From: an uncultured Rikenellaceae bacterium
GTDB taxonomy: Bacteria > Bacteroidota > Bacteroidia > Bacteroidales > Rikenellaceae
DNA length: 12,067 nucleotides
Assembly (NCBI GenBank): GCA_947038135.1
Contig: CAMQVM010000025.1
Span: 1-12,067 of the forward strand
Direction of reading: 5' to 3'
The notes under the pieces were generated by a model. It did not search any database and was not told the origin of the DNA. It was given only the letters and a program-made list of their open reading frames with translations. Of this stretch, positions 1 to 8,600 are shown piece by piece. Within the stretch, counting starts at the first letter, position 1. Every line of letters starts with the position of its first letter. The position numbers and the translations under genes were made by a program.

Positions 1-4
1 TTTA

Positions 5-137
5 CGCTTTTTTAAAAAAAGCGGCGCTCTAAAGAGCTCGCAAAAAGCACCTACGCGCCTTAGGCGCTTGGTGGCTCCCTTCGGGAGCTGGCTAATTCAC
101 AAAACCAAGGTTTTGCGAATCAGCCTACTTAGAGGCT
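5..137. repeat. Cluster of six consecutive inverted repeats upstream of the operon
   Basis: Six palindromic units stand almost end to end. They are 5-23 (9-base arms, CGCTTTTTT and its complement, one central A); 26-37 (GCTCT/AGAGC); 46-76 (outer AGCACC against GGTGGCT with a bulge, inner GCGCC-TTA-GGCGC at 55-67); 74-88 (GCTCCC-TTC-GGGAGC); 90-125 (a long stem); and 122-137 (AGCCT/AGGCT). In the 90-125 unit the only two mismatches on the plus strand are A·C pairs (94/121 and 99/116). On the minus strand these become G·U wobbles, so the stem is complete there. No protein gene is visible. The region could be a structured minus-strand RNA, stacked terminators of a gene to the left, or a dispersed extragenic palindromic repeat. 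The inverted repeats are directly visible; the role is unknown. Confidence 0.75.
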
Positions 138-225
138 ACATAAGAGAGCACTACCACTTGTTTATAGAGTCTAATAACCTAGTATAATAACCACTTTCAC
201 AACACACATTAAATCAGAAAAAAGT

Positions 226-873
226 ATGGATTATTCAATTTCAACAAACGAAAAACAAAAAATCCTTGATAAAAGGATTTCGTGCAACGATCTAAAAAAG
301 TGGAATGCACTTCCAACTCTACTTGCCTTAAAAGAGCAGATGGATATTAGAAAAAGCACCTACTTTGGAATCAGTAATGTATCCGATGAAGAGACCTTTT
401 TGAAATGGATTGGCGTGAAAAACCCTCACTCATTTACAGTATCTGAAGTGCTTCAAACTAGCGTGCACCCACACTTTAAGTGCTGGTTGTTATTTCGAGA
501 AGAGCTGATACCTTCAGTAATTATGGGACATTGGGGAGTTGATATGTGCCAAAAAATACTATCTAAAACAAATGCTGGTAATCAAGACTTTAGATACAAG
601 CACTTACTGCAAGTAAAACAAGCATGGCTGCAAAATGAAGCCAGCCTCGGCAATCTTGTGCATGCAATTCGTAAAGCTAAAACAATGTATGAAGACAGTT
701 TTATGTGCGATGACAAAAATATACAGACAGAGGCATATGCCATTTATGCAGCTATGCAAGAAGACCCAGCAACCAGCTATTCGATGCTATTTGAGGCTAT
801 TAGCAGGACAACAGCAAACACCTCTGAGGTATACTCAGACGTTCTTCAAATTATATCAAATAGTTTACAATAA
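226..873 (+). CDS. Unrecognised 215-residue protein, first gene of the tail-collar/LamG cluster
   Basis: I do not recognise the family. The product has no signal peptide, no membrane segment and no evident metal or nucleotide-binding motif. It is rich in charged and aromatic residues. The second half, from about residue 125, looks mainly helical, with an alternating Ala/Leu/Lys pattern. ATG 226 is the first start after an in-frame TAA at 175-177, and it follows an A-rich leader (AGAAAAAAGT) typical of Bacteroidota, with no strong Shine-Dalgarno. The stop lies only 19 bases before the first collar gene, so co-transcription is likely. From its position it could be a chaperone, adaptor or regulator for the fibre-like proteins downstream, but nothing in the sequence demonstrates this. 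Confidence 0.8.
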   Translation: MDYSISTNEKQKILDKRISCNDLKKWNALPTLLALKEQMDIRKSTYFGISNVSDEETFLKWIGVKNPHSFTVSEVLQTSVHPHFKCWLLFREELIPSVIMGHWGVDMCQKILSKTNAGNQDFRYKHLLQVKQAWLQNEASLGNLVHAIRKAKTMYEDSFMCDDKNIQTEAYAIYAAMQEDPATSYSMLFEAISRTTANTSEVYSDVLQIISNSLQ

Positions 874-892
874 TAATTTAAATAGACTTATT

Positions 893-1966
893 ATGAATAC
901 AGAATCTTCAATTTTTTTGCCTTTAGGCACTATATTATCCTATGCTGGAGAGATAAATACAGATAGAGAAAAAGAACTCAACGAACAGGGTTGGCTCTAT
1001 TGCAATGGTCAATCGCTTGAACGTACTGGAAAGTATGCAAAACTCTTTGATTCTATACTAACAAATTATGGTCAAAAAGACAGCTACCATTTTAATGTAC
1101 CCGACCTACGTGGGGTGTTTATTCGTGGAGTAAGCGGCAGTACAAGCAACGACCCAGATAGAGAACTCCGCACCTCTCTCTTGCTTGGTGGTGCAACAAA
1201 AAACAAAATCGGATCATACCAAGGTTACGCTACTGCCGTACCAAAAAACAGCTTCACCGCTAGTATAAATTGTAACAACATTGTAAGAAGAAGCGTTGAT
1301 GGTGGTTGTGGTGTTGCAAGTTCTGGAAAGTATGGTGAAGGCAACGTAAAAGTATCGACCGATGGCAGTGGAGGAGATATCGAAACTCGCCCTAAAAACA
1401 AATATATATATTACATCATAAAATACTCATTCAATGATGTATACAACGAAGATGTAATGCCACCAATAGGTTCAGTTATACCATTCGCAGGATCAAACAA
1501 CAGTGAGGTAACAGGGCAAAACTGGATATTATGCGACGGAGCAGCTTTATCGTCTAAAGAGTCGTTTTCATCACTATATAAAACTATAGGAACTGCGCAT
1601 GGCAGCTCGAATACAGATATTTTTAATTTACCTGATTATAGAGGATATTTTCTAAGAGGAGTAAGCGACTCTACAAATCGTGACCAGGACAATAAAAACC
1701 GAGAAGCTTCATTACCGGGGGGAAACAGCGGTAATTCCGTAGGGTCTAAACAGAGCGATGCCACAGCCTACCCGATGAATGATTTTCAGACCACAATACA
1801 CGGTTTGCCATCACAAGAAGGCAGCTCTATTATTTCAGGACTTGTAAAAGATGCTTTTATATGGAATAGCAACGTGCAAAAAAACATAGAAGTTGCCACA
1901 TCAGGCGGAGATAGTGAAACGAGACCCCGCAATTTGAGCGTAAATTATTACATTCGTTTTCGCTAA
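893..1966 (+). CDS. Tandem double tail-collar domain protein
   Basis: The 357-residue product consists of two homologous phage tail-collar (Tail_Collar/MdpB-like) modules. Module 1 spans about residues 9-179 and module 2 about 189-357, joined by a short acidic linker. Each opens with a P-[LI]-G-[TS]-[IV] strand and has a W-x-x-C-[ND]-G motif (W34 and W211). Each then has the hallmark PD[LY]RG-x-F-[IL]-RG (from P70 and P247) and closes with GGD-x-ETRP-[KR]-N followed by a Y-rich strand. In phages such domains form trimeric receptor-binding fibre parts. The frame stays open upstream to 635 inside the preceding gene, but ATG 893 directly precedes the conserved first strand and follows that gene's stop, so I chose it. 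There is no signal peptide. The two modules are clearly diverged, so the duplication is not recent. Confidence 0.88.
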   Translation: MNTESSIFLPLGTILSYAGEINTDREKELNEQGWLYCNGQSLERTGKYAKLFDSILTNYGQKDSYHFNVPDLRGVFIRGVSGSTSNDPDRELRTSLLLGGATKNKIGSYQGYATAVPKNSFTASINCNNIVRRSVDGGCGVASSGKYGEGNVKVSTDGSGGDIETRPKNKYIYYIIKYSFNDVYNEDVMPPIGSVIPFAGSNNSEVTGQNWILCDGAALSSKESFSSLYKTIGTAHGSSNTDIFNLPDYRGYFLRGVSDSTNRDQDNKNREASLPGGNSGNSVGSKQSDATAYPMNDFQTTIHGLPSQEGSSIISGLVKDAFIWNSNVQKNIEVATSGGDSETRPRNLSVNYYIRFR

Positions 1967-2001
1967 TTAACTAAATAATTTCATAACTAAAAATAGATAA
2001 A

Positions 2002-2469
2002 ATGCATAAAAATATTTTTCCAGTAGGTGCAATTTTGTTGCAAGGAAATGATTTGTCAGAGAGTGATCGTTGGATTGTATGCAACGGACAAGAGCTTCTA
2101 AAAGCCGATTATTCCGAACTTTTTAATGTAATCGAAAACATATACGGCGGAGACTCGAAAAAAGGAACGTTTAAAGTACCCGACTACCGGGGCGAATTTC
2201 TACGAGGCGACAAGGCAGAAAGTAACACCTCACACCCAGGAGTAAGAGAAGGGTGTAGCACAACAAGACCTAAAACTGCATCTTTCAAAGCTACAATTCC
2301 ACATCTCCCTGTCGATGATAAGGAGACACATGGAATCACAAAACCTGATAATATCGGATTTGACGATAGCAAAAAGACCACAAATCAAGACACCTGCAAC
2401 CAAGGAGGTGACAAAGAAACAAGACCTATAAATGTATATGTAAACTACTACATAAAGGCTCGTAGCTAA
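2002..2469 (+). CDS. Single tail-collar domain protein
   Basis: The 155-residue product is one complete tail-collar module. It has PVGAI at residues 7-11, WIVCNG at 24-29, PDYRGEFLRG at 60-69, and the closing GGDKETRP followed by a VNYYIK strand at 135-153. It is a paralogue of both modules of the preceding gene. It is shorter between the RG motif and the C-terminal strand, which is where fibre tips usually vary. ATG 2002 is the first start after an in-frame TAA at 1984-1986, with an A-rich leader. It lies 35 bases after the double-collar gene and very probably shares its transcript. No signal peptide is present. Expected role, from the family: assembly as a trimeric fibre or adhesin component, possibly mixed with its neighbour. 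The partner particle is not in the window. Confidence 0.88.
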   Translation: MHKNIFPVGAILLQGNDLSESDRWIVCNGQELLKADYSELFNVIENIYGGDSKKGTFKVPDYRGEFLRGDKAESNTSHPGVREGCSTTRPKTASFKATIPHLPVDDKETHGITKPDNIGFDDSKKTTNQDTCNQGGDKETRPINVYVNYYIKARS

Positions 2470-2506
2470 ATTAACACTTTTCTATCTAAAAGGCAGCACC
2501 ACACAT

Positions 2507-2542
2507 CGCCGTAAGTCGGTGACCAGTTATCGATTTACGGCG
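2507..2542 (+). promoter_or_regulatory. Strong RNA hairpin in the gap between the collar gene and the giant LamG gene
   Basis: This is a 16-base-pair stem with a CCAG loop at 2523-2526. It starts with an 8-base GC-rich perfect arm pair (CGCCGTAA/TTACGGCG) and continues inward through three G·U wobbles (2515/2534, 2519/2530, 2521/2528). The wobbles would be C·A mismatches in the opposite strand, so the structure fits a plus-strand transcript. No T-run follows, so it is not a standard intrinsic terminator. It may be an mRNA processing or stability element, or an attenuator that sets the level of the giant gene relative to the collar genes. The hairpin is directly visible; the role is inferred. 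A second small stem (AGGTT/AACCT, 2568-2582) lies between it and the start codon. Confidence 0.7.
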
Positions 2543-2611
2543 TAATATAAGACTCGCAAATATTGAAAGGTTAATACAACCTAACATTAATCTCATTAAA
2601 ACAGATGTCAT

Positions 2612-5600
2612 ATGAATAACTCATTTACAGATAGCCCCGTATCTATAAATCACCAAGGGAAGGCAATCTATTTCTCAGCGTCAATAGATAGCGACAACAC
2701 TACCGTAATTTACAAGTACAACATATTAAACCTAACAGTAAACTCACCCGATGACAACGGCTGGCAAGGAAAGCTAACTCTTAACTTTCCCGAAGAGATG
2801 ACAATGATGGGGATCAACATTTTACGTGTTCCCCAAGCAATAAACACAACAAACTACTTTCAAGTGGTAACCGACCAAGAGCACATATACCTCATCCGCA
2901 GCCATGAAAACACACTCTATCTAAACCGTTATCTCATGGTACAGAAAGAGAAAAGTGACCTCCAAGCCAATGCGCAATTTGAGCTTCAACCAGCATGGGA
3001 AGTACGTTATCAGCGAAGCTGCAAACCAGACTCGCCACTCAGCAACAAAGATACTCAGAGCTTTCTTAAACTCAATGGCGAAAACTTTGTTGAGCCTATC
3101 TATATGCTCTCGTTAGGTACTAATAGCGGACTCCTAACCCACGGAAATGGTAAATTTAGTGTCAAGTTGCTTCCCACTGGAGCGCAGGGAGAACTACGAT
3201 GGCAGTTTATTTTAGTCAATGATAAAGATGGATGCCTTTACTCGTACTCTTTTACTAGGGGTGAAAACGGCTGGATATCTTTGGAAAACGTACAATTTTC
3301 GAAAGATAAAAGCGTGTTATTACCAAACCGCATACTAAGATTAACACACGAAGGCAAGAACTTCGATGCACAAGGAATACCCGAAACAACAGTATACAAC
3401 AAGCAAGAAACAGTCAAGACAGCCGACAATGACCGCCTGCAAATGCAACGCAGTTACCGCTTTCTGCTCACTGTACAGGGGAAGTCTGCAAGCGGAAAAA
3501 CTTCGTTAGCTACTATCGACAGTGCAATATCAAAAGATGGAATACCTGCATTCTACGATGGAGGGGGCGACCCTTTAAACCTAGAACTAGGAGCTATCCA
3601 ACCCGCTGGATTCGGACTCTATTTTGATAATATGTCTTACATGACTATTCCTTCAAAAGAGACACAGTTGATACTTAATTCATCTTTCACAATACAGCTA
3701 TGGATAAATCCACAAGAAAGCAATAAAGAAAACTGTTACATACTAGGTCCTGGTTTAGGTGTTGATGAAAAAGAGTACCCTCCAGTTCTTTGGATCACAA
3801 ACAAATATAAAATCGGTATGGGATTTGGAAATGGGAAAACATTTCTGCGCACTCAAACAGAAAATAATGTACTTGTTAATGACAAATGGAACAATGTAGC
3901 AGTAACATTCAATCAGGGAGAGTACAAAGTATACATCAATGGCAAAGAGCAGCCTCTAAGTCTTAAAGGAGATATATTCAAGGACCAGCACCCCACAACC
4001 AAGCCAATAACCCGAATAGGCTCTGAGCTAGGCTCATTTTGTGGTGAGCTAGACGAAGTAAGAATATGGAAAGGAGATCAACTTGCCAAAGTAAAAGAAT
4101 ATTTATATAAGGAGCTACCAAAGAAAGAGACCGACAACAATCAACTACTCGCCTACTGGAAACTAAGCGAAGGTATCGGAACACAAGCACACAGCAGTGC
4201 ATCAGCATATTCACACCACGATGCAACCCTCGAAGGCCCTACATGGAAAAATAGCAGTTGTCCCTCTGCTCCTTCTACATTCAACACGCTGATAGACAAC
4301 CAAGGACTCACTATCGAAGCAGGATTGCTCTCTACCGAAACAAGCAACCCTCAATCTTTTGACCTCTTTGGCGATATGCAGATAGGTACAAGACCACACT
4401 TGCTTAGTAGCTATGATGGTATGATACATCTGTATTATCAAGGCGCAAAACAGCAACTTCTCGCTGCTCAGTATAATACAAATATAGCAAGAGCTGTAAC
4501 ATCGCTTAACTGGGGAGCAGGCGACCCTCTGAACAACAATCACCTGCATGGTACCATCTTATTTGCTTCAAGGCAACCTGGTACGATTATGAATAATAGC
4601 AGCGCAATAATAAAGAAAACAGAAGAAAATAGCTATAGCCTACAATTATCCGATGGACTCGACGCAGTGGAGAAGTGGCAAGGCGTATTGCCACGTATCG
4701 ATTATATCCTTTCAGTTGTAGGTGGACAATATGTAACAAACCCCGCCGATATTAAATCTCAAGAAGATAAAGTTGTTTTTTACGACGAATCAGGGATATA
4801 TAATATAGCTTTTATACGCATGGGCAACCAGTGGTTAGAGAGGTATATGCTCTATATCAGCAATCAAACTGATAGTTTTGTCGTGCAAACAATCTCAATA
4901 GAAGCAGAAACAACAATCAATTATTTGTCTGTTAAAATAACAGGTCTCATAGACACACAAAACCCACAAGCTGGAACTTTTATAAGTGGTTGGAAAAATG
5001 TACCCTCAGATGCTTCATTATTCACAGCTGTACTAAACGGAACATCAGATAATTACGACTATACAATTAGAGCAAACAGATACCCAGACAGTACACCTAT
5101 GTACAATTTACAAGCTGGTTTATTTAAATTACTCGTTGTCGTTCCTAATTTACAAACCACGCTAAAAGAGTTTGCTATAACTCCATCTATCAACCACGCA
5201 GAAGCATATTGTGATGTGAAAATCGTACTTGAAACTGGCAGTGAACGATTAACTGGAATATGGAAAAAGGTAGATCGTAAACTAATGCAATTTATCGACA
5301 CAATAAAAAATAGCCAGTCGCAAACAGAAAAACAGATTGCCAGTTATCTATTTTTCAACTATTCCAATCAGTCGACAGAAACAACAATTGACAATACAGC
5401 TCAAAATATGCCGCAAATGGCAAACCTGTATTCTCTTTGCTCGTTCTTTACAGTTGTCAATATGGGGGTAGAAAACAGTGTTGAAACACATACGCTACAA
5501 TTGAAAACCACACAAGGCTTAGGTACTGCAGGATGGACTAAGACGGTACGAAAGCAACAAGCAACAGCACAACACAAAGGCTCTGCTATCTTTGCTGCTT

Positions 5601-8600
5601 ATCTGTCTAACCAACCAGACAACGGATATCCAGCCACTATCCTCACAGATAGTAAAGGCGAACAAACAGGCGTTCTTCAACAAGTAGGACAAGATGGAGG
5701 GTGGCGTGTTTCACCACCAGGAAATGCTATAAGAATCAGCAACTCACGCTCAGGAATAGAAGTGCCAACCGCAGAAGCAACAACAACACTAACAGCAAGC
5801 AACGGATTAACCATCGAATCGTGGGCTAACGTGCACCACCCAGAAACAGGTCAAAACACATATTCACGCATAATACATGCTAACCTTGGAGAGGACCAAA
5901 ACAGTTTTCGTTATATGATGGGGTGCATCAATACTCTATCACTGACGTTTTTACAGAAGACCCAACTCCAAGTAGAAGATAGTAGAAATACCGAAAGCGC
6001 AAAAAGACTATTTCAAGGATCAACCTACACTGTCCAGTTTTATGTAAAACCATTTTTAAACTCACTTCAAGACCAAGCAGGGCGATTGTATTTAAAATCG
6101 ATGACTAATGGCAGTCAATACGAGGAGTTACAGATCACCCACGATGGAGCGTTAATATTTGTGACAAATTGTAACAACAAACAGCACAAACATTGTCTTG
6201 GTACAAAACTTACCAGCAAAGAGTGGAGTATGATATCTGTTGTACGGAACGGCGACAACTGGAATTTTTATATAAATGGACAGCCAGATAAAAACTCGAA
6301 CCTTACATTAAGTGGTTATGCTGTCAATGAATCCTATTCATTAAAGATAGGAGGAAACGTCAATACATACGCACTAGAGATGGAGATGAACCTGTTCACA
6401 GTATGGAATGATGCATTTACCTGTAAAGATATTCTCGACCTATATCAGAAAGCAGTTGCCCCCAATGCCATTGGACTAATGCTTCGCTGGGGAATGGATA
6501 CAGATGTAGAAAATAATAAAATGATCAACAGCGCCACAGCCACTGAAGGGTTATACAATACAACGATAACAGGCTCTCATTTTTGGGAATATGGAGGTTT
6601 GTTTTGCCGTGCATACGCAGCCGTACACAACAGCGCTGTTCAAACAAGAGATGCTGTAATTGCTGGAGATGCATGGCACCATATTGCAGCCGTATACACT
6701 CCTCAACATGGCGTAGAATTGAAAAATGAGAACTATGCAGATTGCGGAAATAATACATTATTAAATGGAGAAAATGAGATATCGGTTGAAGCATGGTTTA
6801 TTTCTCATGACAAAGAAAACCACCAGAGAGTAATATGTAGCAAATTCGGAAAAGATACAGAAAACCAGAGTCACGAGTTTGGCATTACAAAAGATAACTA
6901 CCCTTATTTCACCATCTGCCTATCTGGAATAGGCTCATATGAAGATAAAGCAGTAGATAAAAATAAGTTATTTACAGTAAAGGGATATAATAAAATAGCT
7001 ATCAACAAAGAGTACTATATGGTCGCTACTGCACAGTTGAACGAGAAAACAGAAGAGATTATATTTTCTAATGGAACGAGAGGCACGATGACATATTTCT
7101 TAATGGAAATGCATATCTATATCAACGGCGAACTGGCAGGTACACTATATGACCCTACCAAGAAAATATACCCACAAAGAAAGGTATGCATAGTTTCATC
7201 AAATGCAGCTTTAAATATAGGACGTACCAAACCAGATAGCACTGAAGATAGAGAGCATGCATATTTTTACGGAAAATTATCTGACCTCTATTTATGGAAC
7301 AAAGTTTTATCGGCTCAAGAGATCAAAGATCATTACTCTTCTCATATATCCGATCGTGACCAATTAAATGGTATTATTGCTTGTTGGTCATTTGAGAAGC
7401 AAGAGGGACGAGTAGCCTATGATAAAAAGGGCGATAACAACGCAACTTTTCGTGATAGCGATATGTGGATCTTTTATCATGATAATGCCAACCTTGTTTT
7501 ATATGTTGACGGAAGAGAAGATATCCTAGAAAGCTGTGACAACAGTGACTTTGGAGGGTTTGAACCTAAGCTGAAACAGTGCACTATTGGTAATATGTAC
7601 AATCGTGACAAGGCTTTTCTCTATCCGTTCTTGGGTATTATCGACGAGTTACGCATATGGAACAAGCCACGCACACAAGAACAGATAACCGACAACATGG
7701 AACGACAACTATCTGGCGCAGAGTCAAACATGGTCGGATATTGGCGGTTTGATGCAGGTTCAGGAAAAATTGTTACCGACTATTCTACAAATGGCAACAA
7801 CGGTAAATTTGTAAGTATAAATAATACAGAACTGCCAGAGTGGGTGTTATCAGACTCTCCTGTAAGCAACGAAGCTTCAGTAGTACTCAATGCCCTAGGT
7901 GGTTTACCAACAAGCAAACAAGCTATAATTAACGGCAGCCCCAGCGTTATAGAGTACTCTGACAGCCAATATGATAGCGTAGGAAATCTGTTCAGTGTGC
8001 TGAAACGAGCATATATCTACAAAACAACCGATGGAGTAATGCGCCTTACCACTGGATACAAGGTTGGCGATTTACAAATGGTGTATCTCGGACAAATACA
8101 AATGAAACCATCATTAATTGGCTACATAGAAGGAGCGCCTCCAATTCCGAGCGAAAATATGACACGTCCATATTATCAATCTCCCCTCCTTTACAGCTCT
8201 TACAACAACGTAACCTCTGTAAAACTCATGCAAGAGAAAACAGATAAAGTCACCTTCAGAGGAGAGCGTAACAGCAGCAGTCAAACGAACTTTGCTTTTC
8301 AGATCGGTGCTGGAGTTTCTAAAGAATTCACAGCTGGACAATTCTTATTATCCAAAGAAGCCGAAATCGAAACTAAATTAACAGTAACAACAAATATTAA
8401 CTTGGAAGAGAACGAAACTAATGGAAAATCTATAAGTTCTTCTTTACATACAGCCGAAAACCACCTTATGTATAACTGTGGTGACTGGGAGGCACCTGAT
8501 GATAAAGGAGGATATTTCCTGCAATCTGGCGAGAGGCGATTTATTCCAAACAACGAAGGATACGCTCTTGTAAAATCGGGCTCAGCAGATATGTACACTC

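Noticed and set aside
158..190. Possible promoter for the operon (TTG at 158-160, TATAATAA at 183-190)
   Set aside because: The spacing is about 22 bases and the downstream element does not match the Bacteroidota TAnnTTTG box. A promoter must lie left of 226 or beyond the window, but this one is not supported.
1..225. tRNA, CRISPR array or integron-type attachment site in the palindromic left edge
   Set aside because: There is no cloverleaf with T-arm and anticodon consensus, no regularly spaced identical direct repeats, and no recombinase gene. The units are different palindromes.
635..892. In-frame extension of the first collar gene upstream through the orphan gene
   Set aside because: The frame is open, but the encoded residues do not resemble a collar or leader, and the overlap with the orphan gene would be about 240 bases. 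ATG 893 directly precedes the conserved first strand.
2605..2619. Four-codon upstream frame (ATG TCA TAT GAA TAA) overlapping the giant gene's start
   Set aside because: It could couple translation, but an overlapping short frame of this kind is common by chance, and nothing else supports it.
4153..4549. Minus-strand open frames inside the giant gene, also at 6525-6794 and 8299-8676
   Set aside because: They are shadows of the plus-strand LamG gene. Their products lack domain features, while the plus-strand frame shows clear family motifs throughout.
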